Shown in pieces: positions 33,529 through 44,600 of a DNA stretch of 64,000 bases (positions are counted from its first letter, which is position 1; every line of letters begins with the position of its first letter). Under the pieces are notes generated by a model that worked only from the letters and a program-made list of their open reading frames with translations, was not told the origin of the DNA and searched no databases. This stretch comes from an uncultured Lachnospiraceae bacterium (GTDB lineage: Bacteria; Bacillota; Clostridia; Lachnospirales; Lachnospiraceae), in assembly GCA_947167155.1 (NCBI GenBank), contig CAMVHB010000005.1, positions 1 to 64,000 on the forward strand, read 5' to 3'. Position numbers and translations under genes: made by a program.

Positions 33529-35172
33529 TCATGCTACAACCGAATCAATTTTCCGGCCCTCAAAGTCAGCTACTATCACCTTGGCGGAACGCCACTGATC
33601 ACATATCCGTTGTATCCTGTTTATACCATCACCGATCTTGTAGTCATAGAACTGATTGATCTCCGTGATCTTTTTGTCCATGTTCTTTTTGCAGACAAAG
33701 CCATAGATGGCAAGTGCAGCACCGGCAACCAGTGCCATGATGCCCACCACAGGCTGGATGAACATCAAAACAATCCCCACTATAGCGGCCAGCCCGCCAA
33801 GTATGTACATTGCCATAGGTTTTGAGACCGTTGCTTTTGTGATATCCCACTGCCTTCTTGTATTCATCTCACGTTCATAATCGGCAACGATCCTCGAAAC
33901 ATCATTCCCATCCTGGGTCTGCGCCTTCCATCCCTCCATCTGTATGGTGATAGCATCGGGAAACTCTTCTTTTTTCTCTTTGATATACGAACCAAATCCA
34001 TGATTGATGAAACCGCTTAAGAATGAAACAGCGGTCTTTTTCATTGATGGAGTGGTATCCGCCGGTGAAACGATCACATTGGTCATCTGCTCGACAAGAT
34101 TAAGCGTCTTTTCCCGGCTTTGCTTTTTCTCACGAGTGATCATGTCCCTGGCCTTCTGTTCATCTCCGTTAAATTTCTTGACCAGGTCATAATAATGCTC
34201 TTCATCTTTGAGCTTGGCTTCTTTGACATCATAGCGGCCTATGAGCTGCAGAAGCCGCTTGTCGATCTTTTGCTTCAGCGATTCGGGATCAATTTTCACG
34301 CTCTGGATGTCATTGAATTTTGTCGTGATCGGTTCAACTGAATTGATCCTTCTTATATACCCGTCGATCCGGTCATACTCCTCAACATTTGTTTTAAGGT
34401 CAGGGAACTGACCTGCTACTTCATATGAAAATCCTGAACAATAATCCTTCCAGATCTGATCCTGATTCAGTTCTATATTTGCACTGTTCGCTTTGACTTC
34501 ATTCATCCATTTGCTTATATAATCAGAACAGATATGTTTCTCGTCATTACCGAATATCCCGTTCACATAAGCATCGATATACATAAGCGTACTTTCGGAA
34601 AAATGGCCGGAATCCTGATGTGAAAAATAAACAGAAAGCCATTCATAGCAGGTTGTCTGACGTTCATTTCGCCTGCATATAAGCGCCATGGTAAGAGCAG
34701 TTTTGGCTTCATCTCTGCGTACCGCTTCACGTATTGCTCTTTCGGCAAGGTCCTTGTCATTCCCTATCCACGCAGCAACAGCCACAAGGCAGGGTGCAAG
34801 CCAATAATCGGGAGTAGACAGCATCAATTCCTCGGAAACACGTGAAATGGTTTCTTTTTTGACCAGAGCAAGATCAGTAGCCTGCAGAACGCCCAGCATA
34901 GTCTCTCTTACAACAGAATAATTGCTGAATCTCTGTGCCAGTTCCTGCCGGACTCTGACAAGTTCCGTTGTAGCCTGGTTGATCGCACTGCTTCTGGCCT
35001 GATCCTTCCTGAAAACCTCGAATTCAGATCGTAGCTGAGACAAGTTGCTGTTTACCTGCTTTACATCTGACTCAACTCTGCTTATGGTGCCCTGTAACTG
35101 ATTTGTGACGTTTACCAGTGCGGCTATCTGTCGTTTTGCCTCACCATCAATGCCTATAGTTGCTTCTGCCAT
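33529..35172 (-). CDS. Coiled-coil protein with C-terminal membrane hairpin, unknown family
   Basis: 547 aa. Residues ~10-90 are heptad-rich (QIAALVNVTNQLQGTISRVESDVKQVNSNLSQLRSEF). A long helical middle follows, with no enzyme motif that I can see. Two closely spaced hydrophobic helices (~453-493; MAMYILGGLAAIVGIVLMF and GIMALVAGAALAIYGFV) lead to a ~55-residue amphipathic tail. This layout suggests a membrane-anchored scaffold with most of its mass on the cytoplasmic side. ATG 35172 has AGGAGG eight bases upstream; a GTG at 35181 overlaps that site and is rejected. Fourth gene of the SPFH operon. Confidence 0.75.
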   Translation of the reverse strand: MAEATIGIDGEAKRQIAALVNVTNQLQGTISRVESDVKQVNSNLSQLRSEFEVFRKDQARSSAINQATTELVRVRQELAQRFSNYSVVRETMLGVLQATDLALVKKETISRVSEELMLSTPDYWLAPCLVAVAAWIGNDKDLAERAIREAVRRDEAKTALTMALICRRNERQTTCYEWLSVYFSHQDSGHFSESTLMYIDAYVNGIFGNDEKHICSDYISKWMNEVKANSANIELNQDQIWKDYCSGFSYEVAGQFPDLKTNVEEYDRIDGYIRRINSVEPITTKFNDIQSVKIDPESLKQKIDKRLLQLIGRYDVKEAKLKDEEHYYDLVKKFNGDEQKARDMITREKKQSREKTLNLVEQMTNVIVSPADTTPSMKKTAVSFLSGFINHGFGSYIKEKKEEFPDAITIQMEGWKAQTQDGNDVSRIVADYEREMNTRRQWDITKATVSKPMAMYILGGLAAIVGIVLMFIQPVVGIMALVAGAALAIYGFVCKKNMDKKITEINQFYDYKIGDGINRIQRICDQWRSAKVIVADFEGRKIDSVVA

Positions 35173-35184
35173 TTTCCTCACCTC

Positions 35185-35991
35185 CTATAAATTGGCATCA
35201 ACCTTATACTTCTGACATTTTGAATTGTATGCATTCATAAATTTTGCGCTGTATTCACTGTTTCCCATGGCGGAAATAATGTCTCCAATGGGAATAATAT
35301 AGTGTTCGTAGAAGAATCTGCACTTTGAAGTCAAAAAGAAACTGTTGCTTGCATACGGTGAATCAGGATTGGTCTCTATGGATTTGAGCAGTGCAAAACA
35401 TGTTTTTGGAATACCGCAATGCATCGCAAGCTCCTTATACATATCAGCAAGAGAAGCTGTAAGATAATCCATTGAAGTACGTTTTGAGATAAAGTAAGGA
35501 CATACTGTATCCAGAACATCCGTAAGTTCAGGCAGCGATTCTTCTGACTGCATATTTTTTGCCAGAAGTTCAATCACCTGTCCCTCGTATTCGACAAGTC
35601 TGTACGCAGATGCCTTTATAAGCTTGATCATTTCCCTGACTTCATCGTATTCAAGAGATACATTATTTACCTGTACAAAGAAATCATGAATCCTCTCATT
35701 ATGTTTGTCCACGAATTCATCACAAAAGGCCATAACGAATAACGCAGGAACATTGTCCATTGCAATATTCAGGACTTCTCTTGAAAAATGTCTGGCGTCT
35801 TCATACTTTCCGTTCAAAAAGAACTGGATCATGTTCTGACGGCTTAATACGACCTTGCCGTTAGCGTTCAGCGTTGCTCTTTCATAAAAGGTCTCTTTGC
35901 CGCACTGGTTGCAGACAAGTTTCCTCAATTGTGGGATGAAAGTAACATTACTGCTCCCGCACCCGGAGCATAACAAACCACCGGAATCCAT
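35185..35991 (-). CDS. Zinc-ribbon protein of unknown function
   Basis: 268 aa. An N-terminal zinc ribbon (CSGCGSSN...CNQCGKETF, residues ~8-34) precedes an all-helical region of ~220 residues with TPR-like helix pairs (NGKYEDARHFSREVLNIAMDNVPALFVMAFC). No membrane segment and no catalytic motif seen. AGGAGC site before the ATG. Third gene of the SPFH operon, between the 4-helix membrane protein and the coiled-coil protein, 12 bases from the latter. Probably a soluble assembly partner (inference). Confidence 0.75.
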   Translation of the reverse strand: MDSGGLLCSGCGSSNVTFIPQLRKLVCNQCGKETFYERATLNANGKVVLSRQNMIQFFLNGKYEDARHFSREVLNIAMDNVPALFVMAFCDEFVDKHNERIHDFFVQVNNVSLEYDEVREMIKLIKASAYRLVEYEGQVIELLAKNMQSEESLPELTDVLDTVCPYFISKRTSMDYLTASLADMYKELAMHCGIPKTCFALLKSIETNPDSPYASNSFFLTSKCRFFYEHYIIPIGDIISAMGNSEYSAKFMNAYNSKCQKYKVDANL

Positions 35992-35999
35992 TCTTGCTC

Positions 36000-36698
36000 C
36001 TATCTAACCGTCGTAAGCTTTGCAGATCTGACATTCCAGGTGCTTTCAGCCTCGGAGATCTTATTTATTATCAATTCATCGGGCTGTTTGTTGCGGATAA
36101 GATCTTCTATCTCTTTCAGCTGATTGAAGAAAAGATATTCTTCATTTTGTGTTCCTGCCTGAGAAAGATTGTCACTGTAATCTACTTTGGTCTTCAATGC
36201 CATCAGTTTTTCTCTTACTTCACCGTTCTTGCAGATGGCAAGCAGAACACCGATCTCATTCTTGAGTTCCGTGATCTGAAATGCCTTGGAACTTATCTGC
36301 TCTGACAGGTTGGTAACTCTGACAAGATAGGCAGCCCAGAAATAAGAGATCACAAGATAAGCCAATAATGCCAGAACATTCACTATCAGGATCAGCGCCT
36401 TGTGATCGCCGATCTTCAGTAATACAAAAAAACCATTGAAAATAACGCCAAAGATCAGATAAACGACAGAACATGTCACCCGAGACATCGCGATCTCTTT
36501 AGATGCCCTGTTGACTCTGAAACTCATACCAAGGCTTAGCAGCAAAGGGACAATTATCGCCACCAGACCGAATACAAAGCCTCCCCAATAATCAAAACCG
36601 GCACCTGTTTTGTCAACGAATACAAGTACAACCAGACACCAAAGCAGTGCTATAACACCCAAGACTCCGGCAAATAAGCCTTTTTCATTTCTCCCCAT
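36000..36698 (-). CDS. Four-helix membrane protein of unknown function
   Basis: 232 aa. Four hydrophobic segments occupy residues ~8-125 (LFAGVLGVIALLWCLVVLVFV; GFVFGLVAIIVPLLLSLGM; VTCSVVYLIFGVIFNGFFVLL; ALILIVNVLALLAYLVISYF). A cytoplasmic helical tail of ~105 residues follows, with coiled-coil character (VTNLSEQISSKAFQITELKNEI). AAAGGAG lies before the ATG. Second gene of the SPFH operon. No recognised family; it could anchor the SPFH or coiled-coil protein to the membrane. Confidence 0.75.
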   Translation of the reverse strand: MGRNEKGLFAGVLGVIALLWCLVVLVFVDKTGAGFDYWGGFVFGLVAIIVPLLLSLGMSFRVNRASKEIAMSRVTCSVVYLIFGVIFNGFFVLLKIGDHKALILIVNVLALLAYLVISYFWAAYLVRVTNLSEQISSKAFQITELKNEIGVLLAICKNGEVREKLMALKTKVDYSDNLSQAGTQNEEYLFFNQLKEIEDLIRNKQPDELIINKISEAESTWNVRSAKLTTVR

Positions 36699-36710
36699 AA
36701 GTCTTCTCCT

Positions 36711-38075
36711 TTATTCTAACTTCGTACCGCATTCCAGGCAGAATTTTGCGCCGGGAACTACAGGCTTTCCGCAATTAGGGCACACCTTTTCACCGAGCCT
36801 GGTTCCGCACTCAAGACAGAACTTCGCTCCCGGAATGATCGGCTTTCCGCAATTGGGACATACCTGCGAAGAAACCTCTATTTTTTCTCCGCACTTAAAG
36901 CAGAACTTGGCTTCTTTTGGATTCTTCTCTCCGCATTTTTGACAGGTAATGAATGCCGATGTCTGTGCAGGTGCTGTCATATCAACGCCGCCTATCGTAT
37001 TTTGTGCGAGGTTTGCCATGCCGTTCCCCATGGCTCCGCCCATACCAAACCCCATTCCGAGCCCCATGCCTGCCCCCATGAGACCTGCGGAAGAGCTTCC
37101 TTCGTTTGATGCAGCAGCTTCCATAACGCCAAAAGCCTGCTCCTGCTGATATGTATATCCTTCGCGCTCCCTCTTTCTGGCCATTGCTTCGGACTCGATG
37201 TCCATCTTCATGGCGTTTCCTTCTGCTTCGAGCTGGCTCTGCTTACGTTTGATCTTCATCTCATTGACGAGACGCAGATCCTCATCGGGAGCATTTATGT
37301 TATGGAATGAAAAATTGTCGAGGATCAGGCCAAATTCCTCAAAATGAGGTATCATGGCTTCATAGATCTTTTCGGAGAATTGTTTAAGATAAGCATTTAT
37401 CTTCAGAATGCCTATATGTTCCGTGACGATGGCATTTCCCAGAAGATCCGGTACATATTCGTTGATCTTCGCACGCATAAAGTTCCGCAATTCGTCCCTC
37501 GTATAGTCAGCCTGAGTTCCAACGACTCTTCTCAGGAACTTGTTTGCGTTCACTGCTGCAATTGTCGGATCTTCATGTTCAATATGAACCCCAAACATTC
37601 CCTGCGCTCTGACATGGATATTTACCTCTTCCTCCGGATCCATAACAACCATCGGATTCTGTGTACCCCAGGTCAGCTCGTTCATATAAGTGGTGTTAAC
37701 GAAATATACAGTGGTATGGAATGCTGAATCGCCACCTGTCAGAGCATGCGCAATGTTTCTGAAAGGTGCGAATCTGCTGTCTCCGGTATCAAGCTTGATA
37801 TTGCAGGGTCCGGAAAAAACAGTCACCTGGGATTCACCTCCAAGTCCTGCTTCAGTAGAACTCCCGACATTGATGTTGTTGGTAAATACTGCCATCTGAG
37901 ACGGGGCCACGATCAGATGGGAACCGTTGGGAAAATCTTCATAAATATGTTTGTGAACGATGATCCCTGCTTCCTGCTCGGTTTCAGGCTCCCACTTGAT
38001 AACATCGGTGGCAAATGCCCCCAGAATGCCGCGATGCTGCTTTTCCTTTGGGTTATCACTTGAAAATAAAGCCAT
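36711..38075 (-). CDS. SPFH-domain protein with three C-terminal zinc ribbons (YdjI-like)
   Basis: 454 aa. Residues ~20-260 are an SPFH/virion-core-like domain of the Bacillus YdjI type (IVHKHIYEDFPNGSHLIVAPSQ; FTNNINVG; NAIVTEHIGI; FEEFGLILDNFSF). A charged coiled coil (~265-315) and a Gly/Met-rich linker (GAGMGLGMGFGMGGAMG) follow. Three zinc ribbons (six CxxC pairs, ~378-454) end the protein. SPFH proteins oligomerise at membranes and organise microdomains; YdjI sits in the PspA-linked ydjFGHI locus. No PspA or TPM-domain gene is present here. First gene of a five-gene operon with its own promoter and terminator. GGGAGG site before the ATG. Confidence 0.88.
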   Translation of the reverse strand: MALFSSDNPKEKQHRGILGAFATDVIKWEPETEQEAGIIVHKHIYEDFPNGSHLIVAPSQMAVFTNNINVGSSTEAGLGGESQVTVFSGPCNIKLDTGDSRFAPFRNIAHALTGGDSAFHTTVYFVNTTYMNELTWGTQNPMVVMDPEEEVNIHVRAQGMFGVHIEHEDPTIAAVNANKFLRRVVGTQADYTRDELRNFMRAKINEYVPDLLGNAIVTEHIGILKINAYLKQFSEKIYEAMIPHFEEFGLILDNFSFHNINAPDEDLRLVNEMKIKRKQSQLEAEGNAMKMDIESEAMARKREREGYTYQQEQAFGVMEAAASNEGSSSAGLMGAGMGLGMGFGMGGAMGNGMANLAQNTIGGVDMTAPAQTSAFITCQKCGEKNPKEAKFCFKCGEKIEVSSQVCPNCGKPIIPGAKFCLECGTRLGEKVCPNCGKPVVPGAKFCLECGTKLE

Positions 38076-38106
38076 AGAAGTACCTCCCTAAAACAAAATT
38101 AAACAA

Positions 38107-38115
38107 AGTATAGCA
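38107..38115 (-). promoter_or_regulatory. Extended -10 promoter of the SPFH operon
   Basis: On the minus strand TGCTATACT: TG-N plus TATACT (38112-38107), 32 bases before the start codon. No convincing -35 was found. It lies downstream of the terminator that closes the nitrogen operon, so the unit is independent. Confidence 0.55.
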
Positions 38116-38160
38116 CTCTGTATTTTAGAATACCATCCCTATTGCCTCATCGCAAAAATA

Positions 38161-38197
38161 ATAAAAAAACACCGAATGCACTCTTGCTTTCGATGTT
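38161..38197 (-). terminator. Terminator of the nitrogen-assimilation operon
   Basis: Nine-base stem AACACCGAA/TTCGATGTT (38168-38176 with 38189-38197, one G-T pair), a 12-base loop and a long T-rich tail on the minus strand, starting two bases after the ANTAR stop codon. Confidence 0.8.
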
Positions 38198-38199
38198 GT

Positions 38200-38796
38200 C
38201 TATAAATCATCACGGCTTTCGATTATATCTTCCGCAACGCGCCGTCTGGAAATACCGTGATCCATGGCGAGCTTTCCGATGTACCTGTGAGCTTCATCCT
38301 CGGTCATTTTTCTGTCCTCGACCAGAATGAACTTTGCGCGGGTCACGATCCTGTTTTCCTCGAGTTTTCGCCTCATCTCTTCGACCTCGGTCTTTGCCCG
38401 GCGAACTTTTTTCTGAATTCCCAGAAGAAGCCGAAGCATCTGCATCAGATGCACCTTGTCTGTCGGCTTTCTTTCCACGAGCACGCCTTCATTGATCAGG
38501 TATTCCTTCACGTCCTCATAGATCTCCACCGGGGTAAGGACCAGCACGCCAAAGCAGTTTTTTGAAGCAAGGTCGAGTGCCAGTTCTATTCCGTTCTCAT
38601 CCGGAAGAGGTGTGTTTATCACCACAAAATCATAGTCTCTTTCAAGCACGCTCCGTTGTCCGGATGAAGCGTTCTTCTTCTGGTCGATCGCGAGAAATCT
38701 GCCCTCGGGCAGCGAGCTCTTTATAAGAGAAGTATACTGCTCGGATCCGGAAATGATCAGGATGGAATAATTCTCAAAGCTCTCCCATATACTCAT
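38200..38796 (-). CDS. ANTAR-domain RNA-binding antiterminator
   Basis: 198 aa. Residues ~10-120 form a receiver-like fold that lacks the acidic pocket (ILIISGSEQ) and has Asn in place of the phospho-Asp (VVINTPLPDENG), so it is a pseudo-receiver. A coiled coil leads to an ANTAR three-helix domain (~135-190: ENRIVTRAKFILVEDRKMTEDEAHRYIGKLAMDHGISRRRVAEDII, seen in parts as AKFILVEDRKMTEDEAHRYI). ANTAR proteins bind nascent RNA and prevent terminator formation. It overlaps glnA by 23 bases, with AGGAG seven bases before the ATG. ANTAR genes next to glnA are known in clostridia (NitR/GlnR type). It probably relieves the asnB leader terminator when nitrogen is limiting (inference). Confidence 0.88.
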   Translation of the reverse strand: MSIWESFENYSILIISGSEQYTSLIKSSLPEGRFLAIDQKKNASSGQRSVLERDYDFVVINTPLPDENGIELALDLASKNCFGVLVLTPVEIYEDVKEYLINEGVLVERKPTDKVHLMQMLRLLLGIQKKVRRAKTEVEEMRRKLEENRIVTRAKFILVEDRKMTEDEAHRYIGKLAMDHGISRRRVAEDIIESRDDL

Positions 38797-39958
38797 CGAT
38801 GATCTCCTGCGGTAATACGGAACTTATGAATTCGCTTTTTCCCGCGAGGGCCTGCGCCTCCTTTCTGGATGCGGGAAGTGTATCCGTGCTCTCACCTTCC
38901 TTTGAGAGCAAAAGCCTGTTTTTTATCCCATATAATCCGGCACGGATCAGAAGAAAATACACGAGATACGGATTACCCGAGGCATCCGGTGAGCGAAGCT
39001 CAAGCCGTGTCAGCCCCCGCCCCTTCTCCAGGTAGATAAGGTTACCTCCCGTGTCCGAGGACCAGTTGATCCTGTCAGGGGCAGTATTTATACCAAAACG
39101 CTCATAGGAATTGTCTGTGGGATTCAAAAAGATGGTCATCTCCGGAATCTTCTCAAGGATTCCTGCCGCCACAGATTCTGCCATATCCTGTCCGTCTTTG
39201 TCCTTTGCGAAGATGTTGATATGAAACCCGTTCCCGGGCTTCCCCGAAAGAGGCATCGGGGAAAAGTCCGCGATAAGCCCGTATTTGTCAGCTATGGTGT
39301 GCACCACCATCTTGAAGGTGGTCATCTGATCCGCAGCCTTTAAGGGCTTTGCGAAGTGAAAGTCTATCTCATTCTGCCCCGGTCCCTGCTCGTGATGAGA
39401 ACGTTCCGGTGCAAGTCCCATCCTCTCTATCGTAAGGCAGATCTCACGCCGCACATTCTCGCACCGGTCCAGAGGGGCGATATCCATATATCCGGCCTCA
39501 TCATAGGGTTCCTTTGTGGGAAGCCCGTCTTCATTTTTTTTGAAAAGGTAAAACTCGCTCTCAGCCCCGAAGCGGAATCTGATACCATCGTTCTCTGCTT
39601 CAAGAACAGCCTTCTCAAGAAGATGTCTGGTGTCGGTATCTGAAACCAGCCCGGCAGGAGTATACAGATCACAGAACATCCGAAGGACCTTTCCGCTGTC
39701 CGGCCGCCAGGGAAGGACGGACAGCGTTTTGGGATCCGGTTTCAGATAAAGCGTCCCCTGCTGCCCCCTCCGAAAGCCCGCGATCTCTCTCGCATTTACG
39801 GGAGCTCCCTCTTCAAAGGCCTTTTTCAGTTCTCCCGGCATCACGGAAATGTTTTTCTGGATACCGAAAGCATCCACAAATGCAAGACGGATGAACTTCG
39901 CATCCTCTTCCTCTATGTATTTCAAAACATCATCAACGTTGTATTCAGGCAGTTCCAT
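38774..39958 (-). CDS. glnA: Short type-I glutamine-synthetase-family enzyme
   Basis: 394 aa, against about 440 for classical GSI. Present are the metal-site motif GAESEFYLF, GPGQNEIDFHF, the ammonium/ATP loop GKPGNGFHINIF, and LELRSPDASGNPYL. The usual Arg-containing NRSA.IRIP-like segment is replaced by DRINWSSDTGGNLIYLEKG, so glutamate binding may differ. It probably makes glutamine, but a related gamma-glutamyl ligase activity is possible. It begins immediately after the pyrG stop with GGAGGGAG upstream, and overlaps the ANTAR gene. A second, type III synthetase is encoded in the same operon. Confidence 0.85.
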   Translation of the reverse strand: MELPEYNVDDVLKYIEEEDAKFIRLAFVDAFGIQKNISVMPGELKKAFEEGAPVNAREIAGFRRGQQGTLYLKPDPKTLSVLPWRPDSGKVLRMFCDLYTPAGLVSDTDTRHLLEKAVLEAENDGIRFRFGAESEFYLFKKNEDGLPTKEPYDEAGYMDIAPLDRCENVRREICLTIERMGLAPERSHHEQGPGQNEIDFHFAKPLKAADQMTTFKMVVHTIADKYGLIADFSPMPLSGKPGNGFHINIFAKDKDGQDMAESVAAGILEKIPEMTIFLNPTDNSYERFGINTAPDRINWSSDTGGNLIYLEKGRGLTRLELRSPDASGNPYLVYFLLIRAGLYGIKNRLLLSKEGESTDTLPASRKEAQALAGKSEFISSVLPQEIIDEYMGEL

Positions 39959-41599
<1,641 letters not shown>

Positions 41600-41692
41600 T
41601 TACAGATTCGTATATCCCATCAGATCCCGGTCAACTTCCTTTGAACACTCTCTTCCTTCATTGATGACCCGGGCCACGTTACTTCCTTCTCC
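41600..41692 (-). pseudogene. gltD: Remnant of the gltD C-terminus (glutamate synthase small subunit)
   Basis: Directly after the gltB TAA, and in the same frame, 30 codons read GEGSNVARVINEGREC then SKEVDRDLMGYTNL and stop. This closely resembles the C-terminal end of GltD proteins as I know them (GQSLVVWAINEGRE...VD..LMG.T.L). No start codon with a clear ribosome site and no FAD/NAD-binding domains remain, so about 95 percent of the gene is missing. gltD normally lies right after gltB, which fits a deletion in place. A GTG at 41677 could in principle start a 25-residue peptide, but this is unlikely to be functional. Confidence 0.75.
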
Positions 41693-44600
41693 TTATCTTT
41701 CCACAAACTCCCGAAACGCTTCGATCTTTGCAGTATCGGGATCTTCTCCCGTTTCGGAAGCTTTTGCTATAAGCTTCATCATTTCTTTGTAATCATTGGG
41801 GATGACCTTTTTGAAATGCGGTACAAGATCTTCAAAATGCAAAAGAACCTCCTTTCCCCTTTTTGACCCGGTATTCTTCACATGAGCTTCGATGATCCTC
41901 TTAAGCGCCTCTGTGTCTTCCTTGTGCTCTATGCTCTCCATGGATACGAGCTCTTTATTAAGGTTCCGGTATAGTCTGTTTTCTTCATCAAGTACATAGG
42001 CAATACCGCCGCTCATGCCCGCCGCAAAATTCTTTCCCGTAGGACCGAGGATCACAACACAGCCGCCTGTCATATATTCACAGCCATGCTCACCAACCCC
42101 TTCCACGCAGGCAGTGGCGCCTGAATTTCTTATCGCAAACCTCTCTCCTGCCATGCCGGCGATATAGGCCTCTCCGGATGTTGCACCGTAAAGTGCAACA
42201 TTTCCTATCATTATGTTTTCTCCCGGATCATAGCCTGCATCCTCCGGCGCTTGAACCGTCAGCTTCCCGCCGGAAAGGCCCTTTCCGAAATAATCATTAC
42301 TTTCTCCAATGATATTCAGCGTAAGCCCCTTTGGTATAAATGCACCAAAGCTCTGCCCGCCTGCACCGGTGCAGTTCACCGTAATGGTATCATCCGAAAG
42401 GCCATCCGGATGCTGCCTTGTGACCTCGGCTCCAAGCAGGGTACCAAAGGCACGGTCGGTATTTTTTATTTCAATATCGATCACTGACTTTGTGCCTTTT
42501 TCGATGGACTTCTTTATCTCCTTTGAGGAAAGGAGCCTGCTTTCATCAAGAGTTTTTTCGAGCTTGAAATCAAAGGCCTTTTCTTTATGAAAAACCATAT
42601 CCTCCCTTGAATAGCCGGAAAAATCCATCAGTATCCTTGAAAGATCGATCTTTTGCCCTGCATCGCTTCTTATCTCCTTCACCTTAAGAAGATCCGTGCG
42701 CCCCACAAGCTCCGATACACTTGAAACACCAAGAGAGGCCATGATCTCACGAAGCTCCCGGGCGATGAAGAGCATGAAATTTTCCACATATTCGGGCTTT
42801 CCAGAAAAACGTTTTCTAAGTTCGGGGTTCTGGGTCGCAATCCCCATGGGACAGGTATCGCTCTGGCATACCCTCATCATGACACAGCCCATGGTGATAA
42901 GCGGCGCTGTGGCAAAGCCGAATTCCTCAGCACCGAGAATGGCCGCTATAGCCACATCCCGCCCGCTCATCAGCTTTCCGTCCGTTTCTATCACCACCTG
43001 GTTTCGAAGCCCGTTTTTGAGAAGCGTCTGGTGGGCTTCCGAAAGTCCAAGTTCCCAGGGCAGTCCTGCATTATGGATCGAGGATAATGGCGCTGCTCCG
43101 GTGCCTCCGTCATATCCGGAGATCAATATCACGCCGGCTCCTGCTTTTGCAACACCTGCTGCCACGGTTCCAACCCCTGCTTCAGACACGAGCTTCACGG
43201 ATATACGGGCATACTTGTTTGCGTTCTTCAGGTCATAGATAAGCTGCGCCAGGTCCTCTATGGAATAAATGTCATGATGAGGCGGCGGGGAGATAAGGCT
43301 CACTCCGGGCGTAGAGTGCCGTGTCTTTGCGATCCAGGGATATACCTTTTTCCCGGGGAGATGTCCGCCCTCTCCGGGCTTCGCGCCCTGCGCCATCTTG
43401 ATCTGTATCTCTTTCGCGCTGACTAAATACCTGCTGGTAACCCCGAACCGGCCGCTTGCTACCTGCTTGATGGCTGAACTTCTGTCTTCTTTTGTTCCTG
43501 CAGAAAGCAGCCTCTCATCGCTTTCACCGCCTTCACCGCTGTTGCTCTTTCCATGAAGATGGTTCATTGCGAGAGCCAGTGTCTGATGTGCCTCTTCTGA
43601 TATGGAACCGTATGACATGGCGCCGGTCTTAAAACGCTTTACTATCTCATGCTCATCTTCCACTTTCTCTATAGGGATCCCATTTTTGGGGTAATTAAAG
43701 TCCAGAAGGGACCGTAAATACCCTGTTTCCTCCGCATCCACCATCCCGGTATATATTTTGAATTTCTCATAGCTTCCTTCCCTGGCAGCGCTTTGAAGCA
43801 TATGGATGACCCCCGGGGTATAGCGATGGTTTTCTCCCCCGCTTCTCATCTTGTGACGGCCCGCAGCTGAAAGCTCCAGATCCACCGGAAGCCCGAGAGG
43901 ATCAAAGACCCTGCTGTGCTGCTCATCAACCGCTTTTCCTATATCTTCAAGGGTGATTCCTTCAACTCTGCTGACTGTCCCGGTGAAATAATCATCAATG
44001 ACAGAGGATGCGATGCCAATCGCTTCAAATATCTTGCTCCCCTGATATGACTGAATAGTGGAGATCCCCATCTTTGAAGCGATCTTCACTATGCCGGATA
44101 TAACAGCGCTGTCATAGTCCTCAACTGCGGCATAATAATCTTTGTTCAAAAGCTCCTTCTCACACAGATCCTTAATGGTCGCATGAACAAGATAAGGATT
44201 CACTGCCGAAGCCCCGTAACCGAGAAGGGTTGCAAAATGATGAACTTCCCGCGGCTCCCCTGATTCCAGGATAAGTGACATGGCCGTGCACTTTTTCGTA
44301 TCAACCAGATGCTTATGCACCGCAGCCACTGCAAGAAGTGAAGGGACAGGCACATGATTCTCATCCACACCGCGATCGGAGAGGATGAGGATGTTTGCGC
44401 CTTCCCGATAAGCCTTGTCCACCTTCACAAAAAGCTGCTGCATTACTCTCTTCATTGGTGTCCGTTTGTAATAAAGCGTAGAGACCTTCGCCACATGGAA
44501 GCCTTCACGGTCCATGCTTTCTATCTTCAAAAGATCAAGGTCTGAAAGGATAGGGTTATTGATCTTCAGAACATGACAGTTTTTCGGATCCTCCGCAAGA

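Noticed and set aside
41600..41677. A 25-residue peptide gene starting at GTG 41677
   Set aside because: The reading frame continues upstream without a start to the gltB stop and matches the GltD C-terminus, so a gene remnant explains it better than a new peptide.
41600..41695. CCCGGG-type stems in the gltB-pyrG gap as a riboswitch or attenuator
   Set aside because: The three short GC matches have bulges and no T tail, and the stretch is explained by the gltD remnant.
42696..43238. 180-aa plus-strand open frame opposite gltB
   Set aside because: Shadow of the gltB coding frame; no start signal and Ser/Pro-rich composition typical of antisense frames.
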